Shown here one piece after another: positions 35,566-46,653 of a stretch of 64,000 nt of DNA. Source of the stretch: Pleodorina starrii. Lineage: Eukaryota > Chlorophyta > Chlorophyceae > Chlamydomonadales > Volvocaceae. The stretch covers positions 434,001 through 498,000 of the forward strand of contig BRXU01000030.1 in assembly GCA_030267565.1 (NCBI GenBank), written 5' to 3'. Below the pieces are notes generated by a model. The model searched no databases. It had not been told where the DNA came from and saw only the letters and a program-made list of their open reading frames with translations. Position numbers and translations under genes: made by a program. Within the stretch, counting starts at the first letter, position 1. Each line of letters starts with the position of its first letter.

Positions 35566-38500
35566 TTTCCTTTGGGGGTTCGTTCTGGCATACCATGGCC
35601 AACTATAAAACAACAGCACGTCGCTAGACAGATCTAGAGCAGACACAACGCACAAAGCACCCGCAACGGCCACAAACGGGCCACCGACCCCCGAGAAACG
35701 CCGAGTGGAGCCGCCTTGAGCCGCAACTAACAGCGACGACGAAGCGAAGCCCACCCCTGCCCGCCGGCAGCCGCCAGGCGAGAGGCAGAACAGCCGCGTC
35801 AACACGACACCCCAAACACAATGCTTTATCGAAACGTAAAACAGCGCAAGGCAAAACGCAGCGGGGAAAAATCCGCCAAGGCCGGCAAGAAAAGCGGAGA
35901 CCAGCCACCCCGCCTCATCCAGGCGGAGGGCTGGCGCCTGGCCGCCACGAATGAACCCAAACACACCGAGGCGGATGGCTGGCCCTTTGCCACCGTGAAA
36001 CACGGATCCGGCCCTGTCGTCTCCGTCCCTTCGCTGCGGTATCTTGTTTAACCCCCATTCACGCACACAAACACACAGATCCCCAGCACAACTGCCACGC
36101 CGCGGGCGCGCCGCCCGCCTCCAGCCGGCAGCCTGCAGCCGGCCTCCTGCACCGGCAGCGCCGCGGGGCAGACCGGGCCCCCACGTGCGCGTTTTCTGCC
36201 GAGCGAAGTGTGCGAAACAGGACGGGGATGAGCCGGAGAGGCTCGGCAAAAGGGAGGAAACATTATCACTCAAGCGCGGGTGAGTGCTCTTATAGTGAAG
36301 GCGGAATGTCTGAATGAGATAGAGCACAATCGCAAAGCTGATTAAGCCAGCTGTAGGGATTTCGCAACAAACGTCCCTGAGTCCATATGATTGCTTCGGG
36401 GCTACCGGTAATCGACAAAATGCAACTTCGGTATGATCCGAAGCGCGAAGTCGCCATGCCGCCTGCGCACAAGTACCGGTATTAATCATCTAAAATATAT
36501 AGCTTCGGTATTATTATATGCAACTTTCCGGTCTTGCTCGGTCCTACTGCTACCTTCGCTTCCCGACAGCCGTTCGGCGCTGTTCGGCGCTTTCGGCGTT
36601 TGCTGCCGTTCAGGTTCGCGAAGCGCATTGCTACCGTTCCCTGAGACTCGCACGGCGAAGTATGATACTAATTATAAAACAAGCTTAGACCTGATCTATG
36701 CGGTTTTGTAAATGAATATCAGAGCAAATCTGGCTGGCCCTGTCGCACCCTGTCGCACTTGACCGAAGGCCGCCCAAGCGCCCATTGTCAATCGATTCCG
36801 CTTTCACCAATATCAATTAACTACACACATGCCTTAATTAATCTCGATGTCTCGTTGGTTGACCCCTAATTGTCCGATGTGTCTGTTTTAAAGGTTTCAG
36901 GCAGTATCATGCCTGTACTGTACCTGCGCCATATTTCTGCCAGAAGCGGCAAGTTCGTGTCCTCCCGTTGGTAGAAATTCAGTGTATGCATCTATGCGAC
37001 GTTGTCAGTGCTACGGTGAAATGTTCGTAACGTTCGATCGTCGATTTCCCATAGCGGTACAAGGCGGCATTTCCGTAGCACTGTGCAGTTCACACAAATC
37101 GCGAATGGCGCAAGAAATTTCTGCGGGCTTATATTGATACTGTCAAAAGGCCAGGCTGGAGCGTTCTGTGCCAGCTCGCGGGGCCCCGTCGAAGGGTCGC
37201 ACCACCCAGCACCAACGCCAGCACCACCTCTCAGTCATACTCCCAGCCCGCCAGCATTTGGACAGGGTTGAGTCCGCAGCGACAGGCGCCCGGCTGCTTT
37301 CTCACGAAGGAGAAAATGAAACAGATCTGCGTTTTGCCATGCTCTGCTGCCAAGCGCCGCGCTACCGAACCCGGTAGCAAATGATCTGAAGTGATCCGGT
37401 GGCGACGGCAGCGATCGAGCCATTTTCGACGGACGCTGCATAGGCCGCCGGGGCCGTTTCGAGGGGCTTCAGCTCCCGAACGTTTCCCTTTGGGGGACAT
37501 TGGGCTCGTAGCTCGTAGCTCGCCGGTTCGCCGAGCCATAGCAGCGATCCCGTGCGCTGCACTGCCCCTTATCCTGTCGTGCTCAGCAGCTGCCTGCTTT
37601 TCTGTTACCAAAATTATGTCGTCGCCGTTGCCGCGCAATGGCAGCACTGCTGAACCGCACGACATTCCAGCCCCCGGGGTATCGTATCGTAGCGCACGCA
37701 GCGGAACTCATTTCGCGCGCTGTTTTGGCGTTTCGCCGCCCCCACCTCGCGGTTTCGTAATTCATATGCCCCCGCTCGCCTCGACGAGCCACTGGCTCCG
37801 CCTCGCCTTTGACAACAAACGAACACGCCTCCTGCGCTGCGGAACGCTCCGAAACCAAGGCAAAGTCCCCCCCGGGCTGCTCGCGTTCGCGTCCACCCGG
37901 GTCTCTCGTCCGGTTCCATTCCACTCTGATTGCGACTCTGACCCACTTTTGGAGCACCTACAGCGAACAGAATTGCAGAACGCAACAGAATGGCCCGGGG
38001 GCCTCAAAGCGCGCCAACGGATAGCTGGACGTGAGCAGGCTGGCAAAAACACTCCACGCACGCACGCACTCCACGAGGCCCCTGCCTCGCGGTAACTGGC
38101 TGCTGCTGCTGCTTCTGCCAGTGTGGTCCCAAGTGGAGTCCCACACTCCAACAAAGAAACACTCGGTGCTGAGCCAGCGGCCCCCCCCCCGCAGTCTCTT
38201 GCTGCCCTTCGCCGCGCAAAGCCGCGCAAGCAGCCCGCAGGAACCGAAAGGACGCAGCGGCAGGCGCCGTGACCCGTGCACCTACCCCGATTCATTCAGG
38301 CCATGTCCAGACTCCAGAGCCGCGTGCGCGTCACTGCTGCTGCTGTGCTGCCGCTTGAGAGCCGCAAGCGCGAGGGCGGCCCAGCGTGGGCCATTGGCAA
38401 CCCATTCGGCCCCCACCCCACCCCACTCCGAGTACCGCTACCCAGTTGGAGGGATTGCCGCCTCCCAGAGCGGAAAGGTCGCCACATTCGTTTGAGCGAG

Positions 38501-39732
38501 CACATGTAGGGGTCCAATCACCGCCGCAGCCGGAGCCGTACGCGTGAATGCAAGGACAAGGACAACACGCGCGCAGGTCCGGGCGGAACCGGAAACCCTA
38601 AAGCCGACAACCTGGCGAGGCCCCCCGGCCGGGGCTTCACCTCCCAAGCCATCGCCGGCGCCAAGTTGTGGCCGTGCCATCATACCGTCAATCAGGCCTG
38701 CACGGGCGCCCAACCAATCCGCCTCACAGCCAGCTGCGCACCTCTGCCCAGCAAAGCCCCAACGGCATAACCGCCGCATCTGTGTACGCATCTGTGCGCG
38801 AGCGTATGTGTGGCGAATGGGCAGAAGGGCACAAGGACATTCGCGGCGGCAGCAAAGAGCAACCCCAACCTCCTCTTCCTCCCCCGCGCGGCCGTGTGAC
38901 TGCGGGTCAGCTGCCTTGCCAGCCGGCCGGTGACACCTGACGGCTCTCCCCCCGGGTAGACCCCACCCCCGGGTGGCATGCATTACCAGGGTGCTTCTAA
39001 AGCCCATAATCGATCTGCTGCTGATGATGATCGATGGCAGAATCGGCATTGATGGCATAATCGATGGCGTCTAATCGATGGCGTCTAATCGATGCTGATA
39101 CTCGATCTGCTGATGATGATGATAACTTCTCCGCGTCGTCGTTTCGGTCCGCAGCCCGTGCCCTTACTCCCCTTCGTCACCCCGGCCGCCAGCACGGTTC
39201 CCTCAAGGATGCCTTGCTCCGAAGGCATCCCCTTCCATGCTTCCCGCACTCCGCAGCACCCCGCCTTGCCACGCCCGCGTTGTCTGCCCAAGTCCGGAGC
39301 CACGCCAGCCTCCTCGCTCCCCCACCTCCCCCGCACGCCAGCTCCCAATACACACTCTCCCCCGCTTGCCTTGTGTGCATTCGCAAAACATCACATGCGC
39401 AGACGCTCCCCCCCCACTCTTTGCACCACCAAAAAATCGCAAGAGTCCGTGTTAATCCATCTTCTTTCTAAATCCTATTACACTGATGCACTCAGCTCTC
39501 AAAAGCGCCCCACCAGCAGACCGGACGCAGCCAGGCCCGCCCGGCCAGCGAGGGCGAGCCGCGTGGCGCCGCGGAGGGGCGCCCCGGAAGCGACCGCAGC
39601 CGCCCTGCGGCCCTGCCTCCCAACCCATCCAACCCCGACCGTCTTGTCTCTTCTCATCTCAGTTCATCTCAGGTCACGTCAGACGTCAGTCTGCTCCTCT
39701 CCATCCAAGAGCCGATCCAAGAGCCTCGCCCA
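35566..39732. other. Gene-poor interval; no supported gene
   Basis: Four kilobases without a recognisable gene. It includes the shared 28-nt motif at 36018-36045 and AT-richer DNA at 36280-37100. The long minus frame at 35563-36489 has no domain and is Gly/Ala/Arg-biased. The TGTAA signal at 39478-39482 (minus) suits the ubiquitin-like gene upstream of it. Confidence 0.45.
39478..39482 (-). terminator. TGTAA polyadenylation-type signal for the ubiquitin-like gene
   Basis: TGTAA on the minus strand, about 250 bases beyond the stop at 39733. Confidence 0.45.
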
Positions 39733-40793
39733 TCATCCGACGGAGACCTCCACCGCCACCTCTTGCCCCGGCACGATACCCGGGCAGTCCGACAACGACA
39801 GCGGGTCGATCAGCAGGCGGCCCCCCAGCAGCAACTTCATCTTGCTGAACTCGAGTTGGTGCTGCTCAGCCACCAGCGCCTTGACGTAGGCCACCGTCAC
39901 GCCGGTCTTGAACCTGGGAGCGAGATAGAGCGGTGCGAGAGGAGGCGTAGGGTGGCCTCCGTAGATGGCGAAAAGCAAGTGCGTGTGCGTGTGGGTGCAT
40001 GCTTCTATGATTCCCACACCATGGCCATAACAAACCCCAAGGGGTTAAGACTTAAAGAGGGAGGTGCGTCGAGAGGCACAACGGCAGCTAGGGCCCTTGC
40101 CGGCGAATGCAGGATGTAATGCGTTCTGGGTTAGGAGACAGTATCAGGGGGGGTGGTACACAATCGGAAGGCAGGAGGGGGGCAGGAGGGGAGGGCAGGA
40201 GGGCACACGCCCCGGGATTTCGCGAGGCTGGTTGCCGGCCCAGCGCGCATGTGCATAAAAGCGACCCTTCGGAGAGGTCCCCCGGCAATCCCCCGAAGGT
40301 GGCGCACTCGGCAAGTACCATCCGTCGCAAGACGGTCCCTCGCAAGTAGTGGTACTGTAACAGACCATCTCCCTTTAGGCAGCAACCGTCTGGCAGCGCG
40401 ATTTCATTGAAGCCCAGACAAAGGCATTCCCATCGGACTTATATCTCCATGTGGGTGCTGCGTGAAACCCCTGAGTTCAAGAACTGACAGTCTCTCGGAA
40501 CTGGGTTTACACAATGCCATTCCACGGAACGGCGCCCCATTAAAACGCATTTTGAGCCCAGAATATGATGACAAAGAAGCTTTTGAGCACCTTTCCGCGC
40601 CAAAATGTTCCGAGCATGCCCGTTGCACAGACCCATAGGCACTAACTGCTGCTTACTTGTGAACGGCCTTCTCTCCCTTTGGAAGTGACAGCAGCAGGGT
40701 GACGTCCGCGCCTTCCTCAGCTCGGGCCTCCGCAGCTTTCGTCACCGCAGCCCGCTCTCTGCTAGACTCAAGATCAACAGAGTTCAAATCCAT
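39733..40793 (-). CDS. Small ubiquitin-like-fold protein, 2 exons, 105 aa
   Basis: Exon 1 (40793-40657) codes for MDLNSVDLESSRERAA... and ends CACAA|GTAAGC. Exon 2 (39913-39733) follows CCCAG and completes the split Lys codon. The first 27 residues are charged and helical. Residues 29-105 fit a ubiquitin-like beta-grasp: VTLLLSLPKGEK, then FKTGVTVAYVKALVAEQ (strand and helix), then MKLLLGGRLLIDPLSLSD and EVAVEVSVG. The pattern K/L-LLGGRLL-D-LSL matches the ubiquitin KLIFAGKQLEDGRTLSD region. There is no C-terminal Gly-Gly, so covalent conjugation is unlikely and a protein-interaction role is inferred. The exons are short enough to be missed by simple ORF calling. Partner and pathway are unknown. 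Confidence 0.75.
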
Positions 40794-43220
40794 AATGCGC
40801 GTAAGTGTCCGGCGGCGTGCAAGCCCTCGATATGATCACGCCCAGGAAAGAGGCCTCAGTGAGGCACTGATATCGCAAGCTCTAATTACACCAAGGTATG
40901 CACAAATTAGCAAAATACACTTCACAATCCATGCAACTATCTAGGCCAACGCTACGACGAAAGTCAAAGGCAAATCCTCAACTTGCGACCGTTGCACGCC
41001 GTACACAGCCGTTAGCGGTAAATCGGTGAATCGTCCTAAAATCACAGCCGAAGGCACCTTCGCCTATTCCGATCCAAACCGTTCACGTTGCATGGAAACG
41101 ACCCGTGCCAGCCCCGGCGATCTGGCCTTGCAACTCGGGCAGCGTCGCGGCTTGCAGTCGTTCTTGCAGGTGCCGCAAGCGGGCCGACCACCGTGAGCTG
41201 GCTTCGGCGCAGCGCTGAGCCTCGGCAGCACTTTGCGCCAGCCATTGCTCTGCGGTAGGGCAGCGTTCGCCGAATGGGCCAGCATTGACGTTGGGTAGCT
41301 TTGCGTTCCGTGCAGGAGCTCGGCAAATCCACGAAACGCACGCTCATCTTTAGGGCCAAGTTCAGGCAAATAGGTCTGTCCCAAGTTGCGCAGGGCTCTC
41401 AGAGTACACAGCGGCGCTGCAGCACTGGCAGGCAGCGGTGCACCACCGGCACAACGACTACCGACGGGGAGGGCGATGCCTTATCTGTGCCAGGACGTTC
41501 AGCAGCACCAACTGGAGATGTGTCTCTCTGTACATAAGTCGTGTATAGCTAGCCTGTACATACGACCGACGTACCAGGCACGCAATCGCATCGTTTCACA
41601 GCGGTGCAGAAACCTTTTGAACAGACACTGCTTGTACTTGTGTCGGATGACGTACGGGTGTCTGAGGGGTTCACAGAGGCTTTAAGCGTGTGCGTTGGCG
41701 GAGACACGGAGTGGCAAATGACCCGGAGGAACATTGCAGCAAGTGTCGAGAAGGTTTGGGGAAGTGGTGAAGCTCAGAAAAAAGACTGCCCTGAAAGAGT
41801 CGGCGAATGCAGCAAAGCGCGCAAAGGCGTTGCAAGGAAGTGTACGGGCATTCGGTTCCTTTGTTGTTGGGGGGGTCCGGGGGCGCAGCCCCCCGTAAAT
41901 TGGGTTAGGAGGTGGGCACTGACTCGAACGGCCGCAGTGCCCACTTGGCACCGTAAAAATAATCCCTGATCAGCTTCCCCGGTTGAAACGGTTTATTTAT
42001 CAGCTCGTTCTCGCCGCGAACGGCGGCGGTGCACCTGCAGCCCCTTGCGGCCCGCGGCGGTGACATCAACCAGCAGGCCAGCAGCCGGCGGTCCACATAT
42101 GATTTACGATGCCACCACCCTCGGGGTCGCAGCGATATTAGCGAGCACGAAGGGCCCGTGGGAGCCACACTGCCGGAATCAGCCGCACAGATGCAGCTGT
42201 CGTGCGGCCGCGGTAAATCGACAGCATGCCCGGGAACTGCGGGGGACGCCCGGTCGGTCAGCCGGGGTTCCCTCACGCACCCAGCCGGGGTTGCCTGGGC
42301 TGGGCTCACGCATCCTTGCATCGATATGACGGGCCCCGCCCTTGATGTTGTGCGTGCCGTATGCGTCGTATGAACTTCTGATTGTGCATGAGATAATGAC
42401 AAACACACCCGTGCTTTGCAGCCTTCCGCCCACCCAATTAATCAATTTATACCATCTACTCATCCATCCATCCTTCCTTCCTCGAGGCCCATCTTCGCGG
42501 GCCGACAGCGGTGCACACGCCCTTCACAATCTCCGCAGTCTCCGCCATCTGAGCACTGGATAGCCGCCCCACAGCTGCCCCACACCGCGCCCTGCCCACA
42601 GCATCCCCGCACCCAGCAAACGTACACTACATGCGCAATGCAACCCCCCATGGGTTCAGCACCGTACGTCGCCCGACAGCCAAGATGAACGGTGTGCCGC
42701 GACGTGGCCGGACGTGGCGAACCGGGGCGCGGCGTTACGTACCAGCAACGTGGCGGGGCACGACGTAATGCGGTATTGCAGCCCCGCCTACGGCAGTTGC
42801 CATGCCTTGCAGCACTCGGCTGCCTCCCTAGACGAGGGCCCTGCAATGCTGTCTCTAATGCCGTACAGCGAAGGCAGAAACGAACTTGTCGAGTCCTGCT
42901 CTTATCGGAGCTGCCAAGTGCAGCGTGAACCACGTCCACGACCGAACAAGTCGTACCCAGATGGGATGAGTCGCCCCCCCCGCGGCACCCAACGTCTGCC
43001 CCCGCCCGGCCATCAGACGACGGACGGCTCTCGCTCCGGAACCCCACATACACACCCTCCCCCCTCCCCCAACACACACACCGATCACCATGACAGGATT
43101 GGTGGCTGTGTGGCAGCCCTACCGACCCCTGGCACCGGACAACACGGTAAGCCGCACCCAACTCACATACGCCCCGCGCTCCAAGGCAAGTCTGCCGCCG
43201 CTGTTTGTTGCTGCCGCGAG
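40794..43220. other. Intergenic with one dispersed repeat; no supported gene
   Basis: It holds the ~460-bp repeat copy at 40938-41401. The remainder shows no recognised coding content; the minus frames over 42460-43220 probably include the ankyrin-gene 3' UTR. Confidence 0.45.
40938..41401 (-). repeat. Dispersed ~460-bp repeat, copy 1
   Basis: It matches 46075-46518 in the same orientation, from GCAACTATCTA to GCGCAGGGCTCTC. Both copies keep one open minus-strand frame of about 80 codons (KLPN.NAGP.GER, AEQWLAQSAAEAQRCAEASS, then a TGA), so they look like the 3' end of a coding mobile element. This copy has 24 extra bases bounded by CCAAGTT direct repeats. Confidence 0.75.
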
Positions 43221-45277
43221 CTAGGCCCCCTGGGGCCCAGGAGACCGCCGCCGCTGCTGCTGCTCGCCCAGCCATGCCAGCAGCACCGGGTGGCGCTCCC
43301 AGGGGTTCATTCGCGCCCTGTCCTCCGCCAACTTGACCGCAGCATCCCAGTCCATTTCGGGGCAGCCCAAGTCCAGCAGGCAACGCAGCACGGCAACGGA
43401 GACCCCGCTGCGGATGCAGTCCGTCAGCAGCTCCCCCGGCGGCCCCCAGGGGCAGCCCAGCCGGTGCAGGCAGCGGAGCATCGCCAGATCACCGTTGCGG
43501 GCGGCTCCGAGGTAGGCGCCGCCATCGAGCTGGGGCCGCCAAGGAACATAAATGATCGGCGTACATACACACATCAATGCAGGGACGGGCGGTTGGGCAG
43601 TCAGGGGCGGTGCACCCTCCATGCAGCCTCACAGCCTAGCTCCCCGGCAGCGGAGTTTCCCGGCGCCGCACTTTGGCAGCTTGGCAGACAATGACTCTTG
43701 TCCCGGAAGGCGCACATACGAATCTGAACACGGCATCGACGCCATGAATAACGTCTTGAGCAGCTCGACGGACGTATGACACATGGTGGCCCGGCACACG
43801 CGTCCAATGGAGCAGCCGAGCGATCTGGCTGGGCACAGCGCATGCAAAATGAACCACCGGTGGGCCACAACTGGTGGGCCACACGGAGCGCATCGTACAT
43901 GTGGTGGTGACAAACGAGGACGGTGACACCCACCGGGAAGGGGCAGCCCCGCTGCACCAGCCACTCCAGCGCTTCTTCGCAGCCGCTCTTGGCGCCGTTG
44001 GGGATGGCACTGGGGCCCAAGGCCCAGCCGCGGACGTGAAGCCACGTCATCAGCTCAAGGTTGCCGCTCTCCGCCGCGCGGTCGAGCAAGCTATCTGCGC
44101 CGTCGGCGGGTGCGACGCCCAGGCCCTCCACCGCCCAGGCCACCAGCGGCAGGTGACCCACCCGGGCCGCATCTTCCGCAACAAAACGGATGTTGACGCG
44201 AAAGCCGCTCGCGTGCAGGTGCTGCAGTACGGCCAGGTGGCCCCGGCGGGCTGCTTCCGTCACAGGGAACAGATTGCCGGTGGGCCGCACCCCCGCTTGC
44301 TCCACCGGGAAACGCAGGGCGGCAAGATTGCCGTGAGAGACCGCAGTGTCCGCCGCCCCCGCCTCCAAGGGGTAGCCCCGGCCGCGCAGCCACTGCAGAC
44401 GCGCCACCGCTGCATCGCCGTCGCCAGCCCAAAGAGCGGACTTGCACGCCCAAGCCGTGCGGGGGTAGCCCAGACCCTCCGGCCACTCCACTTTGGCCTG
44501 CCAATCGGGCGTGGTGCTGCCGGCCGCGGCCGCCAGGATGTCACCCCGATCCCACTCATTGAGCTGCTCAAGCCGCTGCTGCAGTTCGCTGCCATGGTGC
44601 CCTGCCATGAGCTGCTGCCACAGCCGCTGCAGCGCCGCCAGGCTCAAGCACTCCGCCGCGGCCCTCAACAATGACCAGCAGGGATCATACGCAAATTCGT
44701 CGCGTAGGCGGCCCTGCAACTCCGGCAGCAGCCACTGCATAAGGTCCTCCCGCCCGCCCCGGACAGCACTGCAGACGACGTGCTGCTCGAGGGGGCAGCC
44801 GCTGGCCAACAGCCACTCGCACACGTGCCGGTGGCCGGCCTTCGCCGCGGCTGACAGCGAATCACCCCAGAGGCAGCCGCGGGCACGCAGCAACTTGCAC
44901 ATGTCGAGCTGGCCCGCGGTTGCGGCGGCCTCGAGCAGCTCGAACCGAAGATCATGACCCCCATAGGCCAGGGCAACCTCCAGATTGGCGACGCTGCCGC
45001 TTGCCGCCGTCAGGCACAGCAGCTGCAGCCGCTGCTTGTGAGACAACGCGCGAAAAGCACCCGGGTGGCCCCAGCGCTCCCGGAACACGTGGATGGGTGA
45101 CGGAAGCGAGAGCCGCAAGGTCTTGTGGTGTGCGAATTGCTGCGATGTAGTCTTGTCTATCAGTCGTAATGTGCTGGCCACTTCGTTAGCTGGCAGATGG
45201 TGCGCAATGCACGCCACGATGCCCGGCAGCCAAATGCCCGAGCCGTCGGGTGTAGGTTGAGTTACCGACTGAGACAT
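43221..45277 (-). CDS. F-box/ankyrin-repeat-type protein, 2 exons, 550 aa
   Basis: Exon 1 (45277-43934) ends CCG|GTGGGT; exon 2 (43529-43221) follows CCCCAG and stays in phase. The N-terminus (IWLPGIVACIAHHLPANEVASTLRL) has an F-box-like pattern. The rest is a long series of ankyrin-type repeats of the form AAxxGHLxxCxWLLxxGCP, for example AAATAGQLDMCKLLRARGCLW, AAKAGHRHVCEWLLASGCPL, AARRGHLAVLQHLHASGF and GAARNGDLAMLRCLHRLGCPWG. Such proteins form a large family in volvocine algae. Ankyrin repeats bind proteins; with an F-box the protein could be a substrate adaptor of an SCF ubiquitin ligase, which is inference. No catalytic domain or membrane segment is present. Confidence 0.85.
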
Positions 45278-45354
45278 TTTTTCCCTATATCATTCACACG
45301 TACGCTCAAGGACTCCTGCGCCTGTATGCGACAGCATGATGCCGAAGTTGTAAG

Positions 45355-45531
45355 ATGGACCAAGCGGCCTTGCTTGGCAAGGCTTGGCGTGAGCAGAAGG
45401 CCCAAGAACTTATCCAAAGAGGTGAGCTGGTCATCGATGGAAAAAGCGTTGTTTTACTAAGCTTGCTCCGTGGCAAGTTTGGTTCTCACTTCTCAGATCC
45501 GGATTCCGTACGGAGGCCGTTAAATGGATGA
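45355..45531 (+). other. Short unrecognised ORF, 58 codons
   Basis: It starts MDQAALLGKAWREQKAQELI and continues with a charged, well-mixed sequence (RGELVIDGKSVVLLSLLRG) ending SVRRPLNG. The composition is more protein-like than the surrounding frames, with the look of a helix-turn type DNA-binding or transposon-encoded fragment. It is divergent from the ankyrin gene, 78 bp from its start codon. It may be exon 1 of an unseen gene or chance. Confidence 0.25.
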
Positions 45532-46074
45532 CCAGTTGACCACCTCCCTTCCTTCCCGGTCCCCGCTTCCCTGGGACATGAAAGCCACACGCCTGGATAC
45601 CCTGCCCGCGCTCCGGGACTCCTCACAGGCTTCCGTCGATGGCTGCGGTGTGGACCTAGATAGGTTATCAGCCGGTCCAGGCGCTGTCCAGGGACCGAAT
45701 CAGCACTCGCATGGGAACCCGGCTGCCGCTTCAAGGTTGCAGACTGTCGCTGTGCACGGCCGCCACGTGACAAGACAATTAGGTGGATGCTGGAGATTCG
45801 CTGCGGCTGTTAGGTGATACGTTGCTGATGAAGTGGTCGAGAAAGTGTGGCTGGGATGTAAGGAACCGAGCGAGAGGCCTCTATGTGGGTGACGCTAGGT
45901 TACGCCTGTGACTGACGCAGCTGAACGTAACGTCGTCGACGTAACATGTGGTGCATGAACTAACAACGCTCGGGTGCAAACATGTCTCATGTACAGACAC
46001 GCACTTCATCATGACCACAACACAGCCCCGCAACCCCACCGCTATAAACCCGGGATCGCGCCAGCCCTTACTTG

Positions 46075-46518
46075 TGCAACTATCTAATCCAACGCTTCGA
46101 CGAAAGTCAAAGACAAATCCTCAACTTGCGACCGTTGCACGCCGTACACATCCGTTAACGGTGAATTGGTGAATCGTCCTAAAATCACCGCCGAATGCAC
46201 CCTCGCTTATTCCGATCCAAGCCGTTCACGTCGCATGGAAACGACCCGTGCCGGCCCCGGCGATCTGGCCTTGCAACTCGGGCAGCGTCGCGGCTTGCAG
46301 TCGTTCTTGCAGGTGCCGCAAGCGGGCTGACCACCGTGAGCTAGCCTCGGCACAGCGCTGAGCCTCGGCAGCACTTTGCGCCAGCCATTGTTCTGCGGTA
46401 GGGTAGCGTTCGCCGGATGGGCCAGCATTGGCGTTGGGCAGCTTTGCGTTCAGTGCAGCAGCTCGGCAAATCCACAAACCGCACGCTCATCTTTATGGCC
46501 AAGTTGCGCAGGGCTCTC
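46075..46518 (-). repeat. Dispersed ~440-bp repeat, copy 2
   Basis: Same family and orientation as 40938-41401, with about 90 per cent identity by eye. The roughly 80-codon minus-strand frame is conserved between copies despite base changes. The CCAAGTT-bounded 24 bases of copy 1 are missing here. Confidence 0.75.
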
Positions 46519-46653
46519 TCTGGGCTTCACCACACCCCAACCTCCCCTGCCTTCCGCCGTGTCACCCTTGCCGCGCCAAGGGCGTAATCTAACAACAAAC
46601 ACCGATACTGCCGCACCTATCACGCGCGCACACCACCCTTCCCCCTCCCCCTC

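Larger units (their letters stand above)
45278..46653. other. Intergenic with a short ORF and a dispersed repeat
   Basis: This is the 5' flank of the ankyrin gene. It contains the short frame at 45355-45531 and the repeat copy at 46075-46518. Nothing else is supported. Confidence 0.45.

Noticed and set aside
35563..36489. 308-codon minus frame
   Set aside because: No domain, overlaps the edge of retroposon copy A and has no coding neighbours or splice support.
37231..38295. Overlapping open frames on both strands
   Set aside because: No family motif, no consistent splice phases and Arg/Ser/Ala bias in each.
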